Positions 36,682 to 45,544 of a DNA stretch of 64,000 bases are shown here, piece after piece; the first letter of the stretch is position 1, and each line of letters begins with the position of its first letter. This DNA is from Methylophaga pinxianii (lineage in GTDB: Bacteria > Pseudomonadota > Gammaproteobacteria > Nitrosococcales > Methylophagaceae): assembly GCF_020447225.1 (NCBI RefSeq), contig NZ_JAJAEO010000181.1, positions 1 to 64,000 of the forward strand. The letters run 5' to 3'. Under the pieces are notes generated by a model, which saw nothing but the letters and a program-made list of their open reading frames with translations, ran no database searches and was not told where the DNA came from. Position numbers and translations under genes: made by a program.

Positions 36682-36877
36682 ATTTTTGTTTGAAATAGCA
36701 GTAATAAATTTTTCTTTGACTAATATGAACCGCAAAGCTTTGATGGCGACAGTTAGCTCGCACAGAGCCTGCTTTTAGCGTTGCAAAAAACTGGCACAAA
36801 AAAGCGTAAACCAGTATTGTTTTGATAAACAAAATGCAGTTTTCAAAATGGAAACTGCGCAATTTCAAGGTATAAAA

Positions 36878-37489
36878 ATGTCCGGAAGTCTATTTATTGT
36901 GGCGGCACCATCAGGTGCAGGTAAAACCAGTCTGGTGCGGGCCTTGGTGAAACAGGATCCACATGTCCGCTTATCAGTATCTCATACCACCCGCGCGGCA
37001 AGAGCTGGTGAGACGGATGGTGAGGATTATTTTTTTGTCAGTCAGGATATTTTCAGCAAAATGCGTGATGCTGGCGATTTTCTGGAGTCAGCAACGGTTT
37101 TTGATAACAGTTACGGTACCTCCGCTGCGGCAGTGCATCATCAACTGCATGCCGGTAATGATGTGATTTTGGAAATCGATTGGCAGGGTGCTCAGCAAGT
37201 CAGAAAAAATTTCCCAGAGAGCAGCAGCATATTTATTTTGCCTCCCTCAAAACAAGCGCTTGAGCAACGGTTAAGAGGCCGGGGACAAGATGATGAAGCC
37301 ACTATTTCGCGCAGAATGCGCGATGCAGAAAGCGAAATGTCACATTACGTTGAGTTTGATTATCTGATTGTAAATGATGACTTCGATCACGCACTTGCCA
37401 GTCTGACTGCGATCGTGGTCGCCAGTCGGCACAAATTGATCGTTCAGCAGTCTAATTACAGTACCTTGTTGGCTGACTTACTGGCTTAA
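36878..37489 (+). CDS. gmk: Guanylate kinase
   Basis: Phosphorylates GMP to GDP, feeding GTP and (p)ppGpp pools. The N-terminus [19 protein letters not shown] contains the P-loop (APSGAGKTS). GEDYFFV, the GMP-binding Tyr/Ser region VFDNSYGT and the lid [17 protein letters not shown] follow. I chose ATG 36878, which gives the standard 203-residue enzyme and has AAGG upstream; a frame extension to 36848 adds ten residues without support. First gene of gmk-rpoZ-spoT. Confidence 0.96.
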   Translation: MSGSLFIVAAPSGAGKTSLVRALVKQDPHVRLSVSHTTRAARAGETDGEDYFFVSQDIFSKMRDAGDFLESATVFDNSYGTSAAAVHHQLHAGNDVILEIDWQGAQQVRKNFPESSSIFILPPSKQALEQRLRGRGQDDEATISRRMRDAESEMSHYVEFDYLIVNDDFDHALASLTAIVVASRHKLIVQQSNYSTLLADLLA

Positions 37490-37539
37490 GCTGCGTATCT
37501 CTCGTAAAATTACATGTTTTAACCACAGGACAAATTATC

Positions 37540-37800
37540 ATGGCACGTACAACAGTTGAAGATTGCCTCGAAAATGTAGATAACCGTTTTCAATTGGTGC
37601 TGGTAGCAGCCAAGCGCGCTCGCCAAATCGCCATGGGTGATGATGCGATGGTGCCAGTTGATAACGATAAACCAACCGTTCTGGCTTTGCGTGAAATCGC
37701 GGCTGGCTTGGTTGATCGCAGCATTTTAAGCAAAACCTCAGCTCGTCAGCATGCTGAAACCAGCATCGTTAGTGATGAAGAGCTGCAAAGCGAAATTTAA
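37540..37800 (+). CDS. rpoZ: RNA polymerase omega subunit
   Basis: Omega promotes assembly of RNA polymerase and forms part of a ppGpp-binding site. The protein is 86 residues, with the hallmark [28 protein letters not shown] and the adjacent [21 protein letters not shown] precedes the ATG. It lies 50 bases behind gmk and 5 bases before spoT. Confidence 0.97.
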   Translation: MARTTVEDCLENVDNRFQLVLVAAKRARQIAMGDDAMVPVDNDKPTVLALREIAAGLVDRSILSKTSARQHAETSIVSDEELQSEI

Positions 37801-37805
37801 TTATC

Positions 37806-39965
37806 GTGAGCGCAAAACCCTCTGTTGCCTCTGAGCTCGACTTCATTCAGGAGTCTGAGCCCAAGCTCACCATAGATGATCTCTGTTTTGCGACCTCCAA
37901 TTACTTAGAAAGCAGTCAGGTCGATTCAATTCGACGTGCTTATCATTTTGCCGAACAATGTCACGAGGGACAGACCCGACGCAGTGGTGAGCGCTATATT
38001 ACGCATCCATTGGCCGTAGCACATGTTTTAGCCATGATGCATATGGATTATGAGTGCATCATGGCAGGGTTACTGCACGATGTAATCGAAGACACGGAAA
38101 TGTCCAAACGTGATGTGATAGCAGAGTTTGGTGAACCGGTTGCCGAACTGGTAGAAGGTGTCACCAAACTGGCTCAAGCGGCATTTGAAACCCGTCAGCA
38201 TGCACAGGCAGAAAATCTGCGAAAAATGCTGTTGGCGATGTCGCGTGACATTCGGGTCATCATCGTCAAACTTGCTGATCGCTTACACAATATGCGAACT
38301 TTGGGACATTTACGGCCCGAAAAACGTCGCCGCATTGCCCATGAAACCTTGGAAATTTATGCTCCCATCGCCCAGCGGCTGGGGATGAATCTGATGCGCT
38401 GCGAGCTGGAAGATCTGGGATTTCATGTTCTCTATCCGATTCGTTATCGGGTGCTAGCTGACGCGGTGCGCAAAGCTCGCGGTAATCGTAAAGAAATTGT
38501 CAGCCAGATCACGGCTTCGATTCTTAATCGTATGGAGCAGGAAGGCCTCAGTGCCGATATCCAGGGCCGTGAGAAAAATCTTTACAGCATTTACAAAAAA
38601 ATGGTCAGTAAACAGCTGTCATTTTCCGAAGTGATGGATGTGTATGCTTTTCGCATTATTGTGGATGATGTGGATGCCTGTTATCGCATGCTGGGTGTGG
38701 TGCATAACCTGTACAAACCGGTTCAGGGCAAATTCAAAGACTACATTGCAATCCCCAAGGCCAATGGCTATCAATCATTGCATACGGTGTTATTTGGGCC
38801 CTTTGGGGTACCGATAGAGGTTCAGATCCGTTCACGTGATATGGATCAACTGGCCGAAGCCGGTGTGGCCGCACACTGGCTTTATAAAACCGGTGAAGCC
38901 GTGGGTAATACGTTGGCGCATCGCAAAGCCCGACAATGGTTGCACGGTATTCTGGAAATGCAGAAAGGTTCTGGCGACTCAATGGAATTTCTGGAAAATC
39001 TGCGCATTGATTTATTTCCTGACGAGATTTATGTTTCCACCCCGAAAGGCGAGATTCTGACTTTGCCTAGAGGCTCTACAGCGGTGGACTTTGCCTATGC
39101 CGTTCATTCTGATGTTGGCAATAGCTGTGTTGCGGCACGTGTTGGTCGCCATCTGGTACCGCTTAGCTCGCAGCTGGAAACGGGCCAGTCCGTTGAAATC
39201 ATTACCTCACCCACCTCGCATCCCAATCCAGCATGGATGAATTTTGTTGTCACGCCTAAAGCGCGCACTAATATTCGGAATTATCTCAAACATCTTCAGG
39301 GAGAAGAGGCAATTCAACTGGGTCAGCGCTTATTAAATAAACATCTGACAGCATTTTCGACGGCGTTGGAAAACATTCCGACCAAACGCATTACTGCCTT
39401 GCTGAAAGAATATGAGCTGGAAAGTTTTGACCAGTTATTGACGGATTTGGGGCTGGGCAATATGTCAGCCTTACTGGTGGCACAGAAATTACTGCAAGAA
39501 GAAACCCCGAATAAAGAACCACAGGCATTGCTGATAGCCGGGACCGAAGGCATGGTGGTCAATTTTGCCCGCTGTTGTCATCCGATTCCCGGTGATCCTA
39601 TCCATGGTTTTGTCAGTGCTGGTCGTGGCATTATCGTGCATCAACGCAGCTGTAAAAATACCACCCATCTTCGTGAACAGAATGAAAAATGGCTGGATGT
39701 TGCCTGGGCGAAAGAGATCAATCGTGATTTCCCCGTCGATTTAATGATGCATTTGCGTAATCAGAGAGGTGCCTTGGCAACCATTGCATCAGTGATTTCG
39801 GAAGCAGAGTCTAATATTGACAATGTTGTTGTAGATGAGCGCGATGGTGGATATACCCATCTACGATTAACGATTGAAGTGACTAACCGTCAACATCTGG
39901 CCCGCATTATCCGCCGTTTACGCCAACTTGAAATGGTGGAACGCATTAACCGTATTAATAACTGA
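37806..39965 (+). CDS. spoT: Bifunctional (p)ppGpp synthetase/hydrolase
   Basis: A 719-residue SpoT/Rel. Domains: HD hydrolase (about residues 40-195; AGLLHDVIEDTE), synthetase (about 235-350; KFKDYIAIPKANGYQSLHT), TGS (about 395-455; EIYVSTPKGEILTLPRGSTAVDFAY), a Zn-finger/CC region (FARCCHPIPGDPI) and a C-terminal ACT/RRM domain. The synthetase loop KFKD matches the RxKD class of bifunctional enzymes rather than the ExDD of RelA, with Lys for Arg. The hydrolase motif is intact. The start is GTG 37806, five bases after rpoZ. Confidence 0.95.
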   Translation: MSAKPSVASELDFIQESEPKLTIDDLCFATSNYLESSQVDSIRRAYHFAEQCHEGQTRRSGERYITHPLAVAHVLAMMHMDYECIMAGLLHDVIEDTEMSKRDVIAEFGEPVAELVEGVTKLAQAAFETRQHAQAENLRKMLLAMSRDIRVIIVKLADRLHNMRTLGHLRPEKRRRIAHETLEIYAPIAQRLGMNLMRCELEDLGFHVLYPIRYRVLADAVRKARGNRKEIVSQITASILNRMEQEGLSADIQGREKNLYSIYKKMVSKQLSFSEVMDVYAFRIIVDDVDACYRMLGVVHNLYKPVQGKFKDYIAIPKANGYQSLHTVLFGPFGVPIEVQIRSRDMDQLAEAGVAAHWLYKTGEAVGNTLAHRKARQWLHGILEMQKGSGDSMEFLENLRIDLFPDEIYVSTPKGEILTLPRGSTAVDFAYAVHSDVGNSCVAARVGRHLVPLSSQLETGQSVEIITSPTSHPNPAWMNFVVTPKARTNIRNYLKHLQGEEAIQLGQRLLNKHLTAFSTALENIPTKRITALLKEYELESFDQLLTDLGLGNMSALLVAQKLLQEETPNKEPQALLIAGTEGMVVNFARCCHPIPGDPIHGFVSAGRGIIVHQRSCKNTTHLREQNEKWLDVAWAKEINRDFPVDLMMHLRNQRGALATIASVISEAESNIDNVVVDERDGGYTHLRLTIEVTNRQHLARIIRRLRQLEMVERINRINN

Positions 39966-40010
39966 TTTGTTTAATCTGTCGTCTATCATAACGACTTAGC
40001 TGGAGCTTTT

Positions 40011-40397
40011 ATGTCCCGAGAAATTATCCATACCAGCAATGCGCCAGAAGCCATTGGTACTTATTCACAAGCTGTCAAAGTTGGTGATGTTGTCTATCTT
40101 TCCGGTCAAATCCCCCTGGTACCCGAAACGATGACAGTGGTTGAGGGCGATTTTGCCACTCAGGTACGACGTGTATTTGATAACTTATCAGCAGTTGCAA
40201 CGGCTGCTGGAGGCAGTTTGCAGGATGTCGTCAAACTGAATATTTATCTTACTGATTTAGCCTATTTCGGTACTGTCAATGAAATCATGGCGGATTATTT
40301 CCAGCAACCTTATCCGGCCCGTGCAGCAATTGGTGTGGCTTCATTGCCTAAAGATGTGCCGGTTGAAATGGATGCTATTTTGCATCTGGGCGCATAA
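40011..40397 (+). CDS. ridA: Enamine/imine deaminase RidA
   Basis: Hydrolyses reactive 2-aminoacrylate and related enamines released by PLP enzymes such as threonine dehydratase. A 128-residue YjgF/YER057c/UK114 protein with [25 protein letters not shown], the conserved Arg in [13 protein letters not shown] and the terminal VEMDAI block. GGAG precedes the ATG. Its place between spoT and recG is found in several gammaproteobacteria. Confidence 0.96.
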   Translation: MSREIIHTSNAPEAIGTYSQAVKVGDVVYLSGQIPLVPETMTVVEGDFATQVRRVFDNLSAVATAAGGSLQDVVKLNIYLTDLAYFGTVNEIMADYFQQPYPARAAIGVASLPKDVPVEMDAILHLGA

Positions 40398-40409
40398 ATT
40401 TAACTTTAA

Positions 40410-42503
40410 GTGGCCGAACAGGTGACTGAACTGGCCATAACCGACCCGGTCACCTCGTTGAAAGGGGTCGGAGAAAAGTTGGCTGAAAAGCTGGAGAAGC
40501 TGGGGATCCGATATATTCAGGATCTCCTGTTTCATCTACCACTTCGTTATCAGGACCGCACACGTTTAATGCCGATTGGCAGTTTGCGGCCGCAACAGGA
40601 AAAACTGGTCGAAGGGGTGATTCAGCTCAGCCAGGTCAAGTTTGGCCGTCGGCGTTCCTTGCTTTGTCATATCAGTGACGGGACTGGGGCTCTGGTGTTA
40701 CGGTTTTTTCATTTTTCCAAAACCCAGCAACAGCAATTAGCTCGAGGCCAACGTATACGTTGCTTTGGGGAAGTACGAAGTGGTCCGTCCGCCCTGGAAA
40801 TGGTGCATCCGGAATATCAGCTAATCCATGGCGATATGCCATTCGCGGTTGATGAAGCCTTAACGCCAGTGTATCCCACTACCGAAGGACTGCATCAATT
40901 GTCATGGCGGAAACTGTTGAATCAAGCACTCAAATTGCTCGAACAGCAAACCATGTCGTCCTATTTGCCGGAAGCATTGTTAGATCCACGCGTGGCCCGG
41001 TTTGATCTGACGGAGGCATTGAAATATGTGCATTTACCGCCGCCGGACAGTGACATTGGGCAGTTAATGTCTCGCGAACATCCCGCTCAGAAACGACTGG
41101 CATTTGAAGAACTGTTGGCCCAGCAGCTCAGTATGCGGCAAATCCGTTATCGCACCCAGCAACATCAAGCTCCTGTGTTTAACACGGACAGCTTTAGTGA
41201 AAAGTTTTTACAGCAACTGCCGTTTCCGTTAACCGGTGCTCAACAACGTGTTATCAAAGAAATTCGTGACGATCTGCAACGACATATTCCGATGCAGCGA
41301 TTGGTACAGGGAGATGTCGGCTCGGGCAAAACGGTGGTGGCTGCTTTATCAGCATTGATGGCGGTTTCGAGTGGCTATCAAGCGGTAATGATGGCACCAA
41401 CAGAATTACTGGCTGAACAGCATTATCAGACCTTTCGTAATTGGCTTGAGCCATTGGGCATTGAGGTGGGATGGTGTGCCGGTAAGCAAACCGCCGCGCA
41501 ACGACGGCAGATAATTGCTGCATTGGCTGAAGGCTCCATCAACATCGCTGTCGGAACTCATGCTTTGTTTCAGGATGAAGTAACCTTTAATCGTCTGGGA
41601 TTAGTGATTATTGATGAACAGCACCGATTTGGTGTACACCAGCGTATGGCGTTACGTGATAAAGGTAAAGCAGTCGATGTGTTGCCTCATCAATTGGTGA
41701 TGACAGCCACACCTATTCCCCGTACTTTGGCCATGACGGCATATGCTGATTTAAACGTATCAATTATTGATGAGTTACCGCCCGGCAGACAGCCTGTCAC
41801 CACCGTAGTGGTAGCGGATAATCGACGTCAGAAAGTGATCGAACGCATTCATGTAGCCTGTCAGCAAAAACGTCAGGTTTACTGGGTCTGTACCTTGATT
41901 GAAGAATCTGAGCATTTACAATGTCAGGCAGCAGAAGATACCGCAGAGCAATTGCAACAGGCATTACCTGATTTACGCATTGCGCTGGTACATGGCCGAA
42001 TGAAGTCAGTCGACAAAGAACAGGTGATGCAGGCATTCAAACAGGGTGACGTTGACTTGCTGGTGGCGACGACGGTAATTGAAGTGGGGGTCGATGTCCC
42101 CAATGCGAGTCTCATGGTGATTGAGAATGCCGAACGGTTGGGCCTGGCGCAATTACATCAATTACGTGGCCGAGTAGGTCGTGGTACGGTACAGAGTCAT
42201 TGTGTACTGATGTATCATCCGCCTTTGTCGGAAAATGGTCTGGCCAGACTGGCTTGCTTGCGTGAGAGTAATGATGGGTTTGTGATTGCCCAGCGCGATC
42301 TGGAGATTCGTGGTCCCGGAGAAGTTCTGGGCACCAGACAAACCGGTTTACCTCAATTCCGGGTGGCGGATTTATTGGCTGATCAGGATTTATTGCCAGC
42401 CGTAAGCAAGGCGGCTGAAACTTTAATAAATCATCATCCGGAAAATGTCGCGCCCTTAATTCATCGCTGGTTTGGTACCAAACTGAACTTCGGACAAGTA
42501 TGA
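40410..42503 (+). CDS. recG: ATP-dependent DNA helicase RecG
   Basis: Remodels stalled replication forks and branched recombination intermediates. The N-terminal wedge domain (about residues 1-170, with the OB fold) starts with PVTSLKGVGEKLAEKLEKLG. The helicase core contains Walker A (GDVGSGKT), DEQH (IIDEQHRFG), MTATPIPRTLA, and motif VI QLRGRVGRG. Length (697) is standard. The start is GTG 40410 with a weak ribosome site, twelve bases after ridA. Its stop overlaps the ubiC start (ATGA). Confidence 0.96.
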   Translation: MAEQVTELAITDPVTSLKGVGEKLAEKLEKLGIRYIQDLLFHLPLRYQDRTRLMPIGSLRPQQEKLVEGVIQLSQVKFGRRRSLLCHISDGTGALVLRFFHFSKTQQQQLARGQRIRCFGEVRSGPSALEMVHPEYQLIHGDMPFAVDEALTPVYPTTEGLHQLSWRKLLNQALKLLEQQTMSSYLPEALLDPRVARFDLTEALKYVHLPPPDSDIGQLMSREHPAQKRLAFEELLAQQLSMRQIRYRTQQHQAPVFNTDSFSEKFLQQLPFPLTGAQQRVIKEIRDDLQRHIPMQRLVQGDVGSGKTVVAALSALMAVSSGYQAVMMAPTELLAEQHYQTFRNWLEPLGIEVGWCAGKQTAAQRRQIIAALAEGSINIAVGTHALFQDEVTFNRLGLVIIDEQHRFGVHQRMALRDKGKAVDVLPHQLVMTATPIPRTLAMTAYADLNVSIIDELPPGRQPVTTVVVADNRRQKVIERIHVACQQKRQVYWVCTLIEESEHLQCQAAEDTAEQLQQALPDLRIALVHGRMKSVDKEQVMQAFKQGDVDLLVATTVIEVGVDVPNASLMVIENAERLGLAQLHQLRGRVGRGTVQSHCVLMYHPPLSENGLARLACLRESNDGFVIAQRDLEIRGPGEVLGTRQTGLPQFRVADLLADQDLLPAVSKAAETLINHHPENVAPLIHRWFGTKLNFGQV

Positions 42504-43072
42504 GTTCCAGATTGAATATGATAAACGGTCAGGCACACTGGTATCCTGCAAATAAACTAAAGTTGCCCGGTGAATTAGCCGCTTGGTTAACTGATAAAAA
42601 CTCGTTGACCTTACGATTGCAACAAACCAGCTTGCAGCAGTTTCACGTAGATTTGTTGCAAACCGGCTGGCAAAAACCATTAACAGAAGAGGCTTTGAAG
42701 CTTGAACAGCCTTTAGCTCAACGCGCTTATTGCCGTGAAGTCATATTGAAAGATGGCGAACAGGCACGCGTTTTTGCGCGTACCGTTGTGCCGCGAGTGA
42801 GTTATCAGGCATTGCAGGCACACCTGCAGATTCATCATCTGGGCAACCGTTCGTTAGGGGAAATTCTGTTTACGGACCCTGCAATTAAACGCGGACCATT
42901 GGAAGTCGCCAGCTTACGTTCTGGAAATCATTTGTTTGAATTGGCAAAAAAGCATGATATTGCATTAGACGACAACGCCGTTATGTGGGCCAGACGTTCC
43001 TGTTTTTATTTTGCAGAAAACAGCTTATTGGTTTGTGAAATGTTTTTACCCGATCAGGATTGGGCTGTATGA
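42500..43072 (+). CDS. ubiC: Chorismate pyruvate-lyase
   Basis: Removes pyruvate from chorismate to give 4-hydroxybenzoate, the first step of ubiquinone synthesis. Family blocks AYCREVIL, VFARTVVP and the loop LGEILFTDPAIKRGPLEVA are present, with the catalytic Arg and Glu in reasonable positions. Length (190) is a little over E. coli UbiC (165). It overlaps recG by four bases and ubiA by four bases, so translation is probably coupled. Confidence 0.92.
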   Translation: MSSRLNMINGQAHWYPANKLKLPGELAAWLTDKNSLTLRLQQTSLQQFHVDLLQTGWQKPLTEEALKLEQPLAQRAYCREVILKDGEQARVFARTVVPRVSYQALQAHLQIHHLGNRSLGEILFTDPAIKRGPLEVASLRSGNHLFELAKKHDIALDDNAVMWARRSCFYFAENSLLVCEMFLPDQDWAV

Positions 43073-43935
43073 CAAGCTTATATCAACGCATTCAGCCGTA
43101 TTGGCAATTGACCAGAATGAATAGGCCTATTGGCATTTTATTGCTGTTATGGCCAACGTTAAGCGCTTTATGGATTGCTGCAGGCGGTGTGCCGGATATG
43201 CCGGTTTTAGTGATTTTTGTCGCTGGTGTTGTGCTGATGCGTGCAGCAGGGTGTGCCATTAATGATTACGCCGATCGACATATTGATGGGCAGGTCTGGC
43301 GAACTGAAAACCGGCCGTTGGCCACTGGCGCACTAACGGCAAAGCAGGCGCTAATGACATTTGCTGTTCTAGTGTTACTGGCTTTTATTCTGGTGTTGCA
43401 GCTGAATGCATTTACAATTGCACTTTCCTTGGTTGCAGCTGTTTTGGCAGCGATCTATCCCTTTATGAAACGTTTTACCTATCTTCCCCAATTGGTGTTA
43501 GGTATGGCGTTTGGCTGGGCAATTCCGATGGCATTTGCTGCTCAAACCAATACGTTACCGGTGATTGTCTGGTGGCTTTTTGTCGCCAATATTATTTGGA
43601 CCACCATGTATGACACCTTTTACGCGATGGCTGATCGTGAAGATGATTTGCAAGCCGGGGTGAAATCAACAGCAATATTATTCGGCCGCTATGACTTGGT
43701 TTTACAGGCTTTATTACAACTTGGTTATTTGCTGATTATGATTCTGGTAGCGCTGCAGTTGCAGTTTAGTATGGTGTTTTATGTCAGCTTGGTTATGGCT
43801 GCCATGCTATTTATTTACCAGTTACGCTTAAGCAGACAACGGGAGCGAAATGCCTGTTTACAAGCATTTCTCAATAATAATTGGGTTGGTGCGGTGGTAT
43901 TTTTAGGGATTGTGCTGCATTACCAGCTGGGTTGA
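43069..43935 (+). CDS. ubiA: 4-Hydroxybenzoate polyprenyltransferase
   Basis: Attaches the polyprenyl tail to 4-hydroxybenzoate in the inner membrane. About nine helices. The two Mg-binding Asp-rich motifs are NDYADRHIDG and DTFYAMADREDD. LTRMNRPIGILLLLWPT at the N-terminus is typical. I chose ATG 43069, which overlaps the ubiC stop (ATGA) and gives a 288-residue enzyme of normal length. The nuclease gene follows after eight bases. Confidence 0.95.
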   Translation: MTSLYQRIQPYWQLTRMNRPIGILLLLWPTLSALWIAAGGVPDMPVLVIFVAGVVLMRAAGCAINDYADRHIDGQVWRTENRPLATGALTAKQALMTFAVLVLLAFILVLQLNAFTIALSLVAAVLAAIYPFMKRFTYLPQLVLGMAFGWAIPMAFAAQTNTLPVIVWWLFVANIIWTTMYDTFYAMADREDDLQAGVKSTAILFGRYDLVLQALLQLGYLLIMILVALQLQFSMVFYVSLVMAAMLFIYQLRLSRQRERNACLQAFLNNNWVGAVVFLGIVLHYQLG

Positions 43936-43943
43936 CGGATTTG

Positions 43944-44813
43944 ATGTTGCGTATTGTTACTTTGTTTTGGTTCAGCTTTTTACTGGTCTCACATGCCAGT
44001 GCAACTGAAATTTATCAATGGACGGATGATCATGGAAAACAGATATTTTCCGATCAGCCGGCCGATCCTGCAGCAGAAATTCTTGATGTCACACCCAATT
44101 CGAATCGATATTTATTTAATGTAAAACGTATCTATGACGGCGATACATTGGTATTGGAAAATAATGAACGGGTCAGATTACTCAGCGTCAACACTCCGGA
44201 AATCAATTCGCGGCATCGTGAAGCAGAGCCCGGTGGTAATGAAGCACGGGATTGGTTAAAAAAACGCCTAAAAAAGGGGCAGGTGTATTTGCAATATGAC
44301 GCCGAAAAGCATGATCGATATGATCGTCTTTTAGCTTATGCCTGGACCCCGGACGGTGACTTTATTAATGAAGAATTACTGCAACAAGGATTGGCTGCTC
44401 TCAGCTTGCAGCCGCCCAATTTACAGTATGCCGATCAATTGATAGCCGCCCAGCAACAGGCCATAGAAGCCAATAAAGGTCTATGGGCAGAACCACATTA
44501 TCAGCCACGCAAGGCTACAACGATTAATGAAAATGCCTACCGTGGATGGCAGCGTTGGCGATTAACCGCTAAATCCCGTTCGCAAACCCGGGATTATTGG
44601 GTTTTAAAGGTCAACGACAAAATAAGTCTGCGAATTGCTAAAAAACATCAGGCACTGTTTTCGCCTTTAGAGGACTATTTGAACCAACCGCTCGAAGTCC
44701 GGGGCTGGATGTCGAAACGCGGTGAAAATTACCATCTGTTTGTGCATCATCCCAGTTCGATAGTCAGGATTGAACCAGACGTTACTCAATTTCGCTCAGT
44801 AACTGTTCCATAA
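43944..44813 (+). CDS. Secreted thermonuclease (SNase) with DUF4124 N-terminus
   Basis: A 289-residue exported nuclease. After a signal peptide (cleavage near ASA) comes a DUF4124 segment (EIYQWTDDHGKQIFSDQP), then a staphylococcal-nuclease domain (about residues 55-185), and a C-terminal OB-like region with WRLTAKSRSQTRDYW. The SNase residues are visible: Asp in YDGDTL, Arg in RVRLL, Glu in VNTPE and Arg in DRYDRLLAY. The Ca-binding Asp40 equivalent is Asn (VNTPE for VDTPE), which may alter activity. It follows ubiA by eight bases, and its 3' end overlaps the convergent CBS gene by 32 bases. Confidence 0.85.
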   Translation: MLRIVTLFWFSFLLVSHASATEIYQWTDDHGKQIFSDQPADPAAEILDVTPNSNRYLFNVKRIYDGDTLVLENNERVRLLSVNTPEINSRHREAEPGGNEARDWLKKRLKKGQVYLQYDAEKHDRYDRLLAYAWTPDGDFINEELLQQGLAALSLQPPNLQYADQLIAAQQQAIEANKGLWAEPHYQPRKATTINENAYRGWQRWRLTAKSRSQTRDYWVLKVNDKISLRIAKKHQALFSPLEDYLNQPLEVRGWMSKRGENYHLFVHHPSSIVRIEPDVTQFRSVTVP

Positions 44814-45171
44814 TGTCATTCATGGCGACTAAGCCGATCAAATCGTTATTATTTACGACCAATAATCGTTTTACACGATGGGTGGTCATCAACGTTGCAA
44901 CATGTTTGATGGATAAATCTTCACCGACGGTAATAACCGGTTTGGCGCAGATATCGTAAACATTCAGTAAATCAATGTCACCTTCCTCAGCAATTACGGT
45001 TTTCAAAATATCGCTGTAGGTAATCAAACCAAAAGCATCATGATGATTTTGTTTATCCACTACCAGAGATTTGATTTTGTGCCGTTTCATCAGGCTGAGC
45101 GCTTCACGCATTTTGGCAAATGGTGAAATGGTTATTACCTGCGTAATCATAATATCTTTAACTAATCGCAT
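44782..45171 (-). CDS. CBS-pair regulatory protein
   Basis: A 129-residue protein that is just two CBS domains (about residues 5-62 and 70-128), which usually bind adenosyl nucleotides and gate an associated protein. The first carries VKDIMITQVITISP and the second VTVGEDLSIKHVATLM with HRVKRLLVV. ATG 45171 has AAGGA nine bases upstream; a TTG nine bases earlier would overlap its own ribosome site. It is the third gene of a DUF1538-PII-like-CBS unit (19-base gap), so it probably regulates that membrane protein in response to energy state. Confidence 0.92.
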   Translation of the reverse strand: MRLVKDIMITQVITISPFAKMREALSLMKRHKIKSLVVDKQNHHDAFGLITYSDILKTVIAEEGDIDLLNVYDICAKPVITVGEDLSIKHVATLMTTHRVKRLLVVNNNDLIGLVAMNDIMEQLLSEIE

Positions 45172-45190
45172 CTCGCGCAATCCTTAATGA

Positions 45191-45544
45191 TTAAGAAGTT
45201 TCTCGTAATAAATGCTGCTGGAATTTTTCAACCTGAGACGTATCAATGCCTGCCAGGTGTTCCAACGGCAAAGTAAAAACCAGACCATTTGAATCTCGAT
45301 TATCCGGCATCAGAATTTTTTGAATGGCTTTGAGTACTTGCAGTGACAAGCCTTTCTCCAGCACCATCAATAAAACACTTTGGCTGCCGTCATAGCTGAG
45401 GCCAAAGAAGGTTTTTTTAGCGTTATTGCTAATACCACGGGCCGACATCAACGTAATACCTCCCGCTCCCAAATCTCTGGCTGCGTCAATGGCAGCTTGT
45501 TCGCTCTCTTCGGGAACAATAGCGACTAGAACAGAAAATTTCAT
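45191..45544 (-). CDS. PII-like signal protein
   Basis: A 117-residue protein of the PII superfamily, recognised from MKFSVLVAIVPEESEQAAIDAARDLGAGGITLMSARG (first strand-helix-strand, nucleotide region) and the second strand pair VLLMVLEKG. It lacks the PROSITE-type GlnB uridylylation loop, so it belongs to the PII-like group, trimeric nucleotide-binding partners usually encoded beside a transporter. Its start overlaps the DUF1538 stop by four bases (ATGA), so the two are translationally coupled. Confidence 0.85.
   Translation of the reverse strand: MKFSVLVAIVPEESEQAAIDAARDLGAGGITLMSARGISNNAKKTFFGLSYDGSQSVLLMVLEKGLSLQVLKAIQKILMPDNRDSNGLVFTLPLEHLAGIDTSQVEKFQQHLLRETS

Noticed and set aside
37806-39965. 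RelA instead of SpoT
   Set aside because: The hydrolase HD motif is intact, the synthetase loop is KFKD (RxKD class), and it follows rpoZ.
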